From: Promicromonospora soli
GTDB taxonomy: Bacteria; Actinomycetota; Actinomycetes; Actinomycetales; Cellulomonadaceae
Direction: 5' to 3'
NCBI RefSeq assembly: GCF_014653785.1
Contig: NZ_BNAS01000003.1
Location: 510,117 to 574,116 of the forward strand
Length of the DNA: 64,000 nt
Below the pieces are notes generated by a model. That model was not told the DNA's origin. It ran no database searches and saw only the letters and a list, made by a program, of their open reading frames with translations. The translations under genes were made by a program, and so were the position numbers. Below are positions 53,963 to 62,486 of this stretch, one piece after another. Numbering within the stretch: the first letter of the stretch is position 1; every line of letters starts with the position of its first letter.

Positions 53963-54023
53963 TTAGGGTCTCGTGCGACATACCTACCGCGAGGGGCCGC
54001 GGATACATGACAACGGAGGACCA

Positions 54024-54905
54024 GTGGAGTCCACGGCTGTGACGAGCATGCAGCCCGCCCTCACGACGCGCCGTGCGCGGCGTGAGGCGGAGCAGCAGAC
54101 TCAGGCGACGCGCGCGCAGGCGACCCGGAGGACGACGTCGTTCGACCGCTTGGTGACGGGTTCCGTCCCCAAGGCCTCCAAGCCGACGTCCTCGGTGCCC
54201 TCCGGGCAACGCTTCATCTCCCGGGCCACGGTGATCGGCACGCTGGCCGCCGCGACCATCGCGGCGCCGCTCACGCAGGCCGCCGACAGGCCGGGAGACT
54301 CCCCGTTCGACGTCGAAGCGCCGCACTCCGGGCCCACGATGCTGGACCTCGTGACGCAGCCCGTGGAGCGGCCCGCGACCTCCGCGTCAGTGGTGCGTGC
54401 CGAGGCAATCACGCGGCCCGAGTCGGCGGCGAGCCGCTCCCTCGACCGCAGCCCGCTGCCGAGCTGCGACGTCAACGCCCCCGTCGAGGGGACGAACGGC
54501 GCGCTCGCGGACCACTCGCTGTGCGAGCTGTGGCAGGCGGGGGAGTACCTGCGTCCGGATGCCGCGATGTCGCTCAGCGCGCTCAACGAGGCATTCCGCG
54601 CCGCGTTCGGCCGTGAGCTGTGTCTCGTGGCGAGCTACCGCGACCTCGGGACGCAGTACCAGCTCAGCGCATCCCTTGGCTACTGGGCCGCCTCGCCGGG
54701 TACCTCCATGCACGGCTGGGGCCTCGCGATCGACCTCTGTTCCAAGGAGACCAGGGACAGCGACGTCTACGCGTGGCTCTGGGCCAACGCGCCGTCCTAC
54801 GGCTGGCAGAACCCCTCGTGGGCGCAGCTCGGCGGCAGCAAGTACGAGCCGTGGCATTGGGAGTTCGTGTCGGGCGTCGTCGAGAAGGGCGAGTGGCACG
54901 GGTAG
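54024..54905 (+). CDS. VanY-like D-alanyl-D-alanine carboxypeptidase (peptidase M15)
   Basis: This 293-residue protein has a basic cytoplasmic N-terminus, a membrane segment (ISRATVIGTLAAATIAAPLTQAA) and a Ser/Pro linker. The C-terminal M15 domain carries zinc ligands in PGTSMHGWGLAIDLC (His and Asp) and YEPWHWEF (His), with the catalytic Glu in the same segment; ELCLVASYRDLGTQYQL precedes them. It would trim D-Ala from peptidoglycan stems outside the membrane. GTG 54024 is chosen because of CGGAGGACCA upstream. Cysteine pairs in the domain (CDVN, LCEL, LCLV, DLCS) suggest disulfides. Confidence 0.88.
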   Translation: MESTAVTSMQPALTTRRARREAEQQTQATRAQATRRTTSFDRLVTGSVPKASKPTSSVPSGQRFISRATVIGTLAAATIAAPLTQAADRPGDSPFDVEAPHSGPTMLDLVTQPVERPATSASVVRAEAITRPESAASRSLDRSPLPSCDVNAPVEGTNGALADHSLCELWQAGEYLRPDAAMSLSALNEAFRAAFGRELCLVASYRDLGTQYQLSASLGYWAASPGTSMHGWGLAIDLCSKETRDSDVYAWLWANAPSYGWQNPSWAQLGGSKYEPWHWEFVSGVVEKGEWHG

Positions 54906-54955
54906 TGCTGCTGTGCGGGTAGTGCCGCTGCGCCGGTAGCGCTGCCGGGAGTACT

Positions 54956-55621
54956 TCAGAGACGCAGGTGGGTGTTCGGCCCGAAGTCCTGGCGGAAGAC
55001 CGGTCCGTCGCTCGCGAGCTCGGCGGCGAACGCCGGCGCCCACGCGCTGTAGGGCTCCATGGCGAGCGACTCGTTGGAGAACCGGCGGTTGTCGGTGATC
55101 TCGGTGACGCAGAAGTCCGGGATCTGCAGGCTGGTGACCGGCCCGGAGCGCTCGCACTCGGCCACCACGAGCGGGTGGTTGGCTCCGCCGAACACGTCGA
55201 TCGACCAGCCGTCGGCCCCGAGCCAGACGGCGTACCGGATCTTCACGATCGGGGCTCCACCGCGGCGGACGAGCTCGAGGCCGACGCGCGGGTCAAGCTC
55301 GCGCTCCGCCTCGTAGCGGGTGCCCCCGACCGCCGGTCCCTTCACGGTCACGGCGGCGAAGTCGATGTCCGCGGTATGCGCCCTGAGGATCTCGGCAGGG
55401 TCGGTGTCGGCGGTCAGGTCGGCGTCGATGTCACCGGCCTGGACGCGGACGCGGAGGGCGTAGCCGTCGTCGGCCAGGAAGTACGACTGGACGATGAGGG
55501 CGGGCGCGTCCCGGAGCTCGGCCGGGAGGTCGCGCACGAAGAACCGGCGTTCGAACTCGAAGTCGGCGTAGCCGCGGTCGGGGTCGGCCGCGGCAGGCTC
55601 GTCGAAGCGATCGTCGCTCAT
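54956..55621 (-). CDS. CYTH-domain protein
   Basis: This 221-residue protein has the CYTH (adenylate cyclase/thiamine triphosphatase-like) fold. The N-terminal strand FEFERRFFVRDLPAEL contains the E-x-E-R signature (EFERR), and charged strands follow (ALRVRVQAG, AAVTVKGPAVGGTRYEAEREL, VKIRYAVWLGADGWSIDVFGG, LVVAECERSG). The tunnel is thus lined by alternating Arg/Glu residues typical of polyphosphate- or nucleotide-binding family members. No CHAD domain is attached. Function is likely on triphosphate substrates but is not proven. Confidence 0.85.
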   Translation of the reverse strand: MSDDRFDEPAAADPDRGYADFEFERRFFVRDLPAELRDAPALIVQSYFLADDGYALRVRVQAGDIDADLTADTDPAEILRAHTADIDFAAVTVKGPAVGGTRYEAERELDPRVGLELVRRGGAPIVKIRYAVWLGADGWSIDVFGGANHPLVVAECERSGPVTSLQIPDFCVTEITDNRRFSNESLAMEPYSAWAPAFAAELASDGPVFRQDFGPNTHLRL

Positions 55622-55687
55622 GAGAGGTCCCTGTCCTGCTCGCTTGCCATGCTCGGCAGACGACTGTCTGCAGATGATTTAAGGAGT

Positions 55688-56284
55688 CTACGCAACCGGC
55701 TTCGCGCTGGGCGTGTGACCGGGCGCGTGACCGGGCGTGTGGCCGGGCGTGTAGCCGGCAACGAACTCGCTCAGCGCCGCCGTGAGCTCCTCCGGGCGGC
55801 TGTCGATGCTCCCGGGCTTGAGGACCACCGGCGTCCCGACCACGAGGGCGTTGACCGAGGCCGCGATGCGCCGGACGAACGTCCGCTGGCGGACGACGAC
55901 GGCCCTCGGGTCCGAGACGTCCACGGCGAGCACCCGCCGGAAGGCCAGCCGGGTCTCGCGGATGCCGGTCACCTCCGACCAGAGCACCTGCTCGACGCCG
56001 AGGTTGGGCAGCCAGTCGGTGAGGCCGTCGTCGTCGAGCGTGAGCACGGGCCAGTCGGGGAGCAAGAGGCGGCGCACGACGATGAGGCCCATGCCGGTGA
56101 AGACCAGGACGCCGATCGCACTCGCGGACACGGCGACCAGCGCGAACCGTGAGCCGGTGGTCTGCGCGGCGTCGAAGCCGAGGCGGGCGGCGATCGCGCA
56201 CAGCACCACCAGCGCGAGAGTGGCGAGCGCGAGGGTGAGCACGTGCGCGCGGGACGGATAGAAGTCCACGGACTCGTCGGGCAT
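55688..56284 (-). CDS. STM3941-type membrane protein (PH-like domain)
   Basis: This 198-residue protein has two N-terminal membrane helices (HVLTLALATLALVVLCAIAARLG and FALVAVSASAIGVLVFTGMGLIVV). A soluble PH-like beta domain follows (LTLDDDGLTDWLPNLGVEQVLWSEVTGIRETRLAFRRVLAVDVSDPRA). This resembles the STM3941 family of unknown function. The C-terminus has TPGHTPGHAPGHTPS, a short repeat expansion. ATG 56284 lies 6 nt after TAGTGT on the minus strand, so it is probably leaderless. Confidence 0.72.
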   Translation of the reverse strand: MPDESVDFYPSRAHVLTLALATLALVVLCAIAARLGFDAAQTTGSRFALVAVSASAIGVLVFTGMGLIVVRRLLLPDWPVLTLDDDGLTDWLPNLGVEQVLWSEVTGIRETRLAFRRVLAVDVSDPRAVVVRQRTFVRRIAASVNALVVGTPVVLKPGSIDSRPEELTAALSEFVAGYTPGHTPGHAPGHTPSAKPVA

Positions 56285-56402
56285 ACCGGGACACTAGCGG
56301 CACTTTGGATGTGATCGGTAGCCCGGTGCCTCGAACCGCCCGGGGGCCAAAATGGCGAAGGGCCCCCGGTCCGCGTTGTCGCAGATCAGAGGCCCTACCT
56401 GG

Positions 56403-56478
56403 TGGTGCGCCTGAAGGGATTCGAACCCCCGACCTTCTGCTCCGGAGGCAGATGCTCTATCCACTGAGCTACAGGCGC
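56403..56478 (-). tRNA. tRNA-Arg, anticodon CCG
   Basis: On the minus strand a complete 76-nt cloverleaf is visible: acceptor GCGCCTG/CAGGCGC, D-stem GCTC/GAGC, anticodon stem TCTGC/GCAGA with loop CTCCGGA, T-loop TTCGAAT and an encoded CCA end. It reads CGG codons, frequent in this genome. Confidence 0.96.
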
Positions 56479-56749
56479 GTGGCCGACGTCCAGGAGCTGG
56501 TGCTCACCGTATCGGCCGAAACGAGACTACCAGGTGACGGACCTGGGGCGTGCATTGATACCTGTGACGAGCATCGTGCCTGACGGCGACCGGCGCACCC
56601 GCGCACACCAGTCGCCGTCGGGCACATACTCACGCTCACCAGGCAACCTTCTTACGGCCGCGTGCGTCTGTGTGCCGTGAATCGACGAAGAGCCCGACCC
56701 GTTCTGCGTACGGACGTGTACGCAGGTGACGACGACCAGAGGTGGACAC
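56479..56749 (+). promoter_or_regulatory. ECF-type promoter and leader of the sigma factor operon
   Basis: After the tRNA gene this stretch has no further gene. The promoter is GGCAAC (56642-56647), a 17-nt spacer and CGTC (56665-56668), the format of ECF sigma promoters with an AAC-type -35 and CGTC -10. From about 56631 to 56715 it is nearly identical to 59048-59135 upstream of the second paralogue. Confidence 0.78.
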
Positions 56750-57346
56750 GTGAGTGACGACGCGGTGGTCCTGGATGACCCCCGTGCCATCGTGGTGACC
56801 ACGGGCACGCGGGCCGACCGGTTCACGACGTTCGCCAGGGAGCGATCACCCGAGCTGTCCCGCATCGCCTATCTGCTGTGCGGTGACGTGCATCGGGCAG
56901 CCGACCTGGTGCAGCTCGCACTGGAGCGGACGTACCGGGCCTGGAACCGGGTGGGCGACGGCGATCCGTTCGCCTACGCCCGGAGGGTGATCGCCACAGC
57001 CCGGATCGATTCCTGGCGGCGGACCAAGCACGACGTGCTCGTGGCCCCGGCAGACCTTCGCCCGGGTTCCGCATCGGACGGCACGCAGCACGTCGTCGAC
57101 CGCGACGAACTGGTGCGGGCACTACGTCAGCTCCCGGCAGGACAGCGGCGCATCGTCGTCCTGCGCTACCTGCTAGACCGCACGGAGAAGCAGACCGCCG
57201 AGGACCTCGGTATCTCCGTGGGTGCCGTGAAGTCTGGCGCGTCGCGCGGCCTCGACCGGCTGCGGCAGATCCTCGGCAAGGGGATCCCACGATCAGCGAC
57301 GGCGACGGCGACGAACGACACGACCACGCGGAAGGAGGCGAAGTGA
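56750..57346 (+). CDS. ECF sigma factor (SigE-like family)
   Basis: This 198-residue sigma-70 group IV protein has region 2 in FTTFARERSPELSRIAYLLCGDVHRAADLVQLALERTYRAWNRV and DPFAYARRVIATARIDSWRRTKHD. Region 4 is in RALRQLPAGQRRIVVLRYLLDRTEKQTAEDLGISVGAVKSGASRGLDRLRQIL. It belongs to the SigE-like branch common in Streptomyces and relatives, whose members usually pair with a membrane anti-sigma factor. GTG 56750 has AGAGGTGG upstream. The stop overlaps the next ATG (TGATG), so the downstream membrane protein is co-translated and is the candidate anti-sigma or effector. Confidence 0.88.
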   Translation: MSDDAVVLDDPRAIVVTTGTRADRFTTFARERSPELSRIAYLLCGDVHRAADLVQLALERTYRAWNRVGDGDPFAYARRVIATARIDSWRRTKHDVLVAPADLRPGSASDGTQHVVDRDELVRALRQLPAGQRRIVVLRYLLDRTEKQTAEDLGISVGAVKSGASRGLDRLRQILGKGIPRSATATATNDTTTRKEAK

Positions 57347-58962
57347 TGAAGGAGCAGAGCGACACCCTGGTGAAGCTGATCCACGACGCCGCGGGTCAGG
57401 TCGGGCCCCTGGACGGAATCGATGGTGAGGCGATGGCACGGCGGGCGATCCGCCACGAGCGCACGCGTCGAGGTGTGATCGGGGGCGCCGTAGCCATCGT
57501 GCTGGTGACCCTGGGCACCGTAGGAACGGCCTGGATTACCGAAAGACCGCTGCTGCCGGCGGTTCTGCCGTGGATGCACGACGAGGTTCGCTCGGACGGC
57601 CTCGTCTTCGAGGTGCCGGACGACTACGAGGAGTTCAGCCCCACGGGGGACCCGATGTGGGGACTCGACCCGGTGATCCCGGGCGAGCTGGACATGGACT
57701 CCCTTCCGTCGGCTGAGTCGTGGGTCGCCGTCGACCCGGTGGACGGTGTGCCGCTCGTGGGCAGGCAGGTCGGCAACCCGGTGGTCGACACCGAGGTGCC
57801 CGGGGCGGTGGCGGCAAAGTACTCCTGGTACACCGCGGACGGCGCCGGCGAGCCGATGGCCGACGAGCTCACGGCGGACGCGGGCGACTTCGTGGGCGAG
57901 CTGGACGTCGAGCTCGTCGACGGGACGGTGGTGAGGGTCACCATGAAGCTCCACGACGACGCCACGCCGCAGGCCACCTTCGAGCGGCTCGTCGGCACGG
58001 TTCGGATCGACGAGGAGTACGAAGGCCCGGAGACATTGCCGATGATTCCCCAGGAGGACCTGCCGCTCCTCAAGACGGGCGAAGTGCCCGCGTCATGGCG
58101 AGAGGCAGAGTTCCACGGTCTGGAGTACGCGGTGCCCGGGGACTGGGGGACCGGCCTGAGCGCGGAGAACGTTGGCGAGACGCAGATCCTCAAGCGGCCC
58201 GACGGCAAGGTGGAGCTCCGGATGGAGCTGACCGACCACTTGATGTACCTCGACAACGCCCAGATGGCCGCCGAGTACGCCGAGCTCGGCGATGAACTCG
58301 GGGACTACTACCGCTTCGACCTGGCGGGCTCGGACGTGGCGCAGGTCCGGATCGAGCGTTTCGACGGCGAGTACCAGGCCTATATCGAGGTGCGTCGCGC
58401 CGGCGGCAGGGGCTACATCGTGAACTTCTTCGGTCGCCCCGGTGCCGGGGACCTCGACGACGACCTCGCGGCGCTCCTCGGCAGCCTCGGCTTGACCGCG
58501 GCGTCGAAGGACGGAGCCATTGCCTACGACGACCTGGATCCCGCGGACCCGCTGCTGCAGGACCCGCCGTCGGACTGGGAACCGGTCACGTTCGAGGGCC
58601 TTGAGATGAGCCTGCCGCAGGAGCTCAAGAGCGACGAGGGGTCGTGGGGAATCTGGAACAGCGACTCCCCGGACTCCTGGGAGGACCTGTCGATCTCGCT
58701 CTGGGATCTGGAGGCGTACGAGCAGCCCTTCGACCTCGATGAGAGCGGGTACCGGTACGAGCCGCCCGGTACAGCACGCGGGGTCGTGACCGTCGGGACT
58801 GACCCCGAGACCGGCGAGAGCTTCCTGGGGCACGCCACCTTCTGGCTGACGGCCGACGGGCGCAAGTCGTTCGAGGTCCGGTACGAGGGCTCGGGCGCGA
58901 CCGAGGAACGGTGGTGGCAGATCCTCGCGTCGCTGGACGCAGGCGATCTGGACGTGTCCTGA
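57346..58962 (+). CDS. Membrane-anchored three-repeat protein, candidate anti-sigma/effector
   Basis: I do not recognise a named family. The 538-residue protein has a ~41-residue basic cytoplasmic N-terminus and one membrane segment (RGVIGGAVAIVLVTLGTVGT, about 42-65). Three extracytoplasmic units follow, each opening with a G(L)xxxVPxxW/Y-like strand: LVFEVPDDYEEF (~86), LEYAVPGDWG (~259) and LEMSLPQELKSD (~418). Each unit ends with a segment on the pattern of FERLVGTVRID or RWWQILASLDAG, reminiscent of PsbP/Mog1-like (DUF1795-type) domains. Start ATG 57346 follows GGAGG. Translation coupling to the sigma gene suggests a regulatory role. Confidence 0.78.
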   Translation: MKEQSDTLVKLIHDAAGQVGPLDGIDGEAMARRAIRHERTRRGVIGGAVAIVLVTLGTVGTAWITERPLLPAVLPWMHDEVRSDGLVFEVPDDYEEFSPTGDPMWGLDPVIPGELDMDSLPSAESWVAVDPVDGVPLVGRQVGNPVVDTEVPGAVAAKYSWYTADGAGEPMADELTADAGDFVGELDVELVDGTVVRVTMKLHDDATPQATFERLVGTVRIDEEYEGPETLPMIPQEDLPLLKTGEVPASWREAEFHGLEYAVPGDWGTGLSAENVGETQILKRPDGKVELRMELTDHLMYLDNAQMAAEYAELGDELGDYYRFDLAGSDVAQVRIERFDGEYQAYIEVRRAGGRGYIVNFFGRPGAGDLDDDLAALLGSLGLTAASKDGAIAYDDLDPADPLLQDPPSDWEPVTFEGLEMSLPQELKSDEGSWGIWNSDSPDSWEDLSISLWDLEAYEQPFDLDESGYRYEPPGTARGVVTVGTDPETGESFLGHATFWLTADGRKSFEVRYEGSGATEERWWQILASLDAGDLDVS

Positions 58963-58980
58963 CCGCTGTCCGATACCCCT

Positions 58981-59026
58981 GTCCGACGCCGGCCGGTGCA
59001 CCCAGCTGCACCGGCCGGCGTCGGAC
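58981..59026 (+). terminator. Perfect 20-bp-stem terminator
   Basis: The arms 58981-59000 and 59007-59026 are exact reverse complements with a 6-nt CCCAGC loop. It closes the sigma factor operon. A related GTCCGAC hairpin follows the second paralogue. Confidence 0.8.
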
Positions 59027-59058
59027 ATTCACGATCCGCGAAATTCCCACGCTCACCA

Positions 59059-59085
59059 GGCAACTTTCCTGAGGCTGCGTGCGTC
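59059..59085 (+). promoter_or_regulatory. Duplicated ECF-type promoter of the second three-repeat protein
   Basis: GGCAAC (59059-59064), 17 nt and CGTC (59082-59085) repeat the promoter in front of the sigma gene. Identity continues upstream (CACGCTCACCAGGCAAC) and downstream (GCGTCTGTGTGCCGTGAATC and CGTACGGACGTGT). It should be recognised by the same sigma factor. Confidence 0.8.
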
Positions 59086-59164
59086 TGTGTGCCGTGAATC
59101 TACGAAGAGCCGAACCCTGTCCGCGTACGGACGTGTGCGGTCATCGACGAACGAGGTGGTAGGG

Positions 59165-60703
59165 ATGGCGAGTGAAGACGCCGCAGGCCAGGTCGGCCCC
59201 TTGGAGGAGACCGACGGCGCTGCGCTGGAAGCGCGGGTGACCCGCCGTCAGCGGCCACGGCGCGGTGTGCTGGGGGGCGTGGTGGTTCTCGCCGTCCTGG
59301 CCCTCGCGGCCGTCGGCGCCTTCGTCGCCGGCGGACGGCAGCTCCTGCCGGCCGGGTGGGGGACGTCCGGAGACGCGCCGGCCGGCTGGACCGAGGTGTC
59401 CGAAGCCGGACTGACGCTGGCGGTCCCGCAGGGTTTCGAGCCCTACGAGGAGATGGGCGTCGGCTGGGTCGTCGAACCGGAGCAGGACGACGAGTTCGGT
59501 GACTACTCCGCGGTGATCGTCCAGCCCTGGCCGCTCTCGGACGAGAGTCCGTTTCCCGAGACGTACAGCCAGCCGGTCGAGACGGAAGTGCCCGGCGCGG
59601 CGTCGGCCGAGTACGCATGGACTACTGAGGAAGACGCCCTCGGCGACCTCGAGGGCGCGCTGGACGTCGAGCTGGAGTCCGGCAGGACGATCCGGCTCAT
59701 GATCATCCTGGCCGATGTGCCGGACCCCGAGGGGATGCTCGAGCAGCTCGTGGGCACCGTGCAGGTCGACCCGTCCTTCGACGAGAGCACGCTGGCGATG
59801 CCCGAGGACGAGCAGCCCGTTCTCGACGTCGTGGAAGAGCTTCCGTCCGGGTGGGAGACTCAGGAGCACCAGGGCCTGACGTTCGCCGTGCCGGAGGACT
59901 GGGTGGAGGACGACACCTCCGCTGCCCGGGACGCCCGCTGGCCGGCCGTGTCGATGAACGACGCGGCGGGGGAGTTCCGGCTGAAGGCGACCGTTCTCTC
60001 GTCCACGTTCGACTCGGACGAGGAGCACAGCTACATGTACGTCTTCGAGCCACCGCCGGGGGCCGACCGGGCAGGCGCCGAGCTGACTCCGGACGGCGGG
60101 ACGCTCACCGCCTGGCTCGAGGTGCGCAAGGCCGGGGGCCGCACCTACTCGATCGACATGCAGGTCCCGGAGGGCGAGGACGGCGAACGCCTGGTGAGCA
60201 CGGTCGCCGGAAGCCTGGAGTTCACGGCCGAGGCGGACGATGTGCCCTCCTATGCGGACCTGGCGGACGCCCAGCCCCTGATCGACGACGCACCGGAGAT
60301 CCCGGAGGACTGGGTGGTCGTGGAGGGCGCTGGCTTCAGCCTGCGGGTACCGCCGGGCTGGGCCGACCCGGGCGCTACCCAGGACGGCGAGATCCTGCTC
60401 AACGCCCCGTCGGATGCCGGGCCGGACGAGAGCGTCGACGCGATGCTGGTGGAACCCGGTGTCACCGGCTTCGACGAGATCCCTGTCGGCGGGTATCGCC
60501 TCGACATCCCGGGCGCTGACCAGGCGACCATCAGGATGGGCGACTACACGGAGTACGGGGAGCTCGGCGTGTTCCGCGCTCATGCCGAGATCCGTCTGGC
60601 TGACGGCAGCCACCTGATGGTGGGCTACGACGGCGGGTCCGGCCCCGAGTTCGAGGAGCGCTTCTGGCAGATCCTCGGCAGCCTCGAGATAGCCACCGGT
60701 TGA
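59165..60703 (+). CDS. Paralogous membrane-anchored three-repeat protein
   Basis: This 512-residue protein is a paralogue of the product at 57346. The shared AAGQVGPL motif near the N-terminus, the membrane segment RGVLGGVVVLAVLALAAVGAF, and three units opening GLTLAVPQGFE (~81), GLTFAVPEDWVE (~236) and GFSLRVPPGWAD (~389) give the same architecture. It lacks the first ~14 residues of its relative and no sigma gene precedes it. ATG 59165 follows GAGGTGG. Expression from the duplicated promoter suggests it belongs to the sigma factor's regulon rather than acting as its dedicated anti-sigma factor. Confidence 0.78.
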   Translation: MASEDAAGQVGPLEETDGAALEARVTRRQRPRRGVLGGVVVLAVLALAAVGAFVAGGRQLLPAGWGTSGDAPAGWTEVSEAGLTLAVPQGFEPYEEMGVGWVVEPEQDDEFGDYSAVIVQPWPLSDESPFPETYSQPVETEVPGAASAEYAWTTEEDALGDLEGALDVELESGRTIRLMIILADVPDPEGMLEQLVGTVQVDPSFDESTLAMPEDEQPVLDVVEELPSGWETQEHQGLTFAVPEDWVEDDTSAARDARWPAVSMNDAAGEFRLKATVLSSTFDSDEEHSYMYVFEPPPGADRAGAELTPDGGTLTAWLEVRKAGGRTYSIDMQVPEGEDGERLVSTVAGSLEFTAEADDVPSYADLADAQPLIDDAPEIPEDWVVVEGAGFSLRVPPGWADPGATQDGEILLNAPSDAGPDESVDAMLVEPGVTGFDEIPVGGYRLDIPGADQATIRMGDYTEYGELGVFRAHAEIRLADGSHLMVGYDGGSGPEFEERFWQILGSLEIATG

Positions 60704-60709
60704 CACCCG

Positions 60710-60762
60710 TGTCCGACGTCGGTGGCGCGCACCAGCACGGGGCGCGCCACCGCCGTCGGACA
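60710..60762 (+). terminator. Terminator-like hairpin after the second three-repeat gene
   Basis: TGTCCGACGTCGGTGGCGCG (from 60710) pairs with CGCGCCACCGCCGTCGGACA (to about 60762) with one mismatch, around an ACCAGCACGGGG loop. It resembles the hairpin at 58981 and separates this gene from argS. Confidence 0.72.
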
Positions 60763-60812
60763 TCACGTTCCCGGCCTGTGGAAAGTGTGGGCTGTGTGTC
60801 GGCGCTCGCCCG

Positions 60813-60818
60813 TAGAAT
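60813..60818 (+). promoter_or_regulatory. -10 box of probable leaderless argS transcript
   Basis: TAGAAT is followed by 6 nt and GTG 60825. No ribosome site is present, so the mRNA probably begins at the start codon. Confidence 0.68.
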
Positions 60819-60824
60819 CGTCGA

Positions 60825-62486
60825 GTGACACCTTCCGAGCTCTCTGAAGCGCTGAGCGCTGCCCTTGCCGCGGCCGTCGCCGACGGCACACTCGCCCTGC
60901 CCGCCGACGCCGTCCCGGCGTCGGTCCACGTGGAGCGACCCAGGCAGCGAGAGCACGGGGACTGGGCCACGAACGTCGCCCTTCAGCTCGCGAAGAAGGC
61001 CGGCACGACGCCGCGTGCGCTGGCCGAGGACCTGGCCGCCCGCCTCGGTGCGACCCCCGGCATCAAGTCGGTGGGCGTCGCCGGCCCGGGCTTCCTCAAC
61101 ATCACGCTCGACGCCGCAGCGGCCGGCGAGCTCGCGCGCACCATCGTGGAGGCGGGCGCTGCGTACGGCCGGGGCGAGGCCCTGGCCGGCCAGGTGATCA
61201 ACCTGGAGTTCATCAGCGCCAACCCGACCGGTCCGCTGCACATCGGGCACACGCGGTGGGCAGCGCTGGGCGACTCGCTGGCGCGCATCCTCCGGGCCGC
61301 CGGCGCCGAGGTCGCCGCTGAGTACTACATCAACGACGCCGGTGCGCAGATGGACCGCTTCGGCGAGTCCGTGCTGGCGCGGGCAACGGGCGGCGAGGTG
61401 CCCGAGGGCGGCTACCGCGGCGAGTACGTCAAGGAGCTCGCGGCCAAGGTGCTCGCGGACCGCCCGGACCTGCCGGAGCTGCCGCGCGACGAGGCCGTCG
61501 CGGTCGCTCGCGAGGCGGGCTACGCGCACCAGCTCGCCGAGATCCGCGACGTGCTGGCGAACTTCGGCGTGCACTTCGACGTCTGGTTCTCGGAGCGCGA
61601 GCTGCACAGCTCGGGCGCCGTCGAGAAGGCGGTGGCCCGCCTGCGGGAGCAGGGTCACGTGTTCGACAAGGAGGGCGCGGTCTGGCTGCGTACCACCGAC
61701 TTCACGGACGACAAGGATCGCGTGATGATCCGGGCGAACGGCGAGCCCACGTACTTCGCCTCCGACGCCGCCTACTACCTGTCCAAGAAGGACCGCGGGT
61801 TCCCCGGCAAGATCTATCTGCTGGGCGCCGACCACCACGGATACGTCAACCGCCTCAAGGCCATCGCGGCCTGCGCGGGGGACGACCCGGAGACCAACAT
61901 CGAGGTCCTGATCGGCCAGCTCGTCAATGTCGGCGGCGCCAAGCTGTCCAAGCGCGCGGGCAACATCATCGAGCTGCGCGACCTGGTCGACTGGATCGGC
62001 AAGGACGCCGTCCGCTACTCCCTGGCCCGCTACCCCGCGGACTCGCCGCTGGAGCTGCAGGGCGAGGACATGATCAAGCAGTCCAACGACAACCCCGTGT
62101 TCTACGTGCAGTACGCGCACAGCCGCACGGTCCAGATCGGGATCAAGGCCGTCGAGCGTGGCGTGCGCCGCGCCGACGGGTTCGACCCGTCGTACCTGTC
62201 GCACGCCTCCGAGACGGCACTGATCGGGCGCCTCACCGAGTTCCCGCGGATCGTGGCCCAGGCCGGCGAGCTGCGAGAGCCGCACCGCGTGGCCCGGTAC
62301 CTCGAGGCGCTCGCCGGTGACTTCCACGCCTGGTACAACGACGACGACAAGCTGCGCGTCACCCCGTACCCGGACGAAGAGGTCACGGACGCGCACCGCG
62401 CCCGCCTCTGGCTGAACGACGCCGTCCGCTCGGTCCTCGCCAACGGCCTGGACCTGCTGGGCGTGAGCGCGCCGGAGCGGATGTGA
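60825..62486 (+). CDS. argS: Arginine--tRNA ligase
   Basis: This 553-residue class I synthetase has the N-terminal additional domain (DWATNVALQLAKKAG), the HIGH motif in PTGPLHIGHTRWAALGD, the KMSKS-type loop in GGAKLSKRAGNIIEL and the C-terminal anticodon-binding DALR domain (VFYVQYAHSRTVQIGIK, then YLEALAGDFHAWYND). It charges tRNA-Arg, including the tRNA-Arg(CCG) encoded at 56403. It starts at GTG 60825, and its stop overlaps lysA, an argS-lysA arrangement conserved in actinobacteria (usually followed by hom-thrC-thrB). Confidence 0.96.
   Translation: MTPSELSEALSAALAAAVADGTLALPADAVPASVHVERPRQREHGDWATNVALQLAKKAGTTPRALAEDLAARLGATPGIKSVGVAGPGFLNITLDAAAAGELARTIVEAGAAYGRGEALAGQVINLEFISANPTGPLHIGHTRWAALGDSLARILRAAGAEVAAEYYINDAGAQMDRFGESVLARATGGEVPEGGYRGEYVKELAAKVLADRPDLPELPRDEAVAVAREAGYAHQLAEIRDVLANFGVHFDVWFSERELHSSGAVEKAVARLREQGHVFDKEGAVWLRTTDFTDDKDRVMIRANGEPTYFASDAAYYLSKKDRGFPGKIYLLGADHHGYVNRLKAIAACAGDDPETNIEVLIGQLVNVGGAKLSKRAGNIIELRDLVDWIGKDAVRYSLARYPADSPLELQGEDMIKQSNDNPVFYVQYAHSRTVQIGIKAVERGVRRADGFDPSYLSHASETALIGRLTEFPRIVAQAGELREPHRVARYLEALAGDFHAWYNDDDKLRVTPYPDEEVTDAHRARLWLNDAVRSVLANGLDLLGVSAPERM

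Noticed and set aside
56403-56478. tRNA-Arg as an integration site for a genomic island (56.6-60.7 kb)
   Set aside because: No integrase gene and no direct repeat of the tRNA 3' end was found downstream. Base composition of the sigma module is like that of its surroundings.
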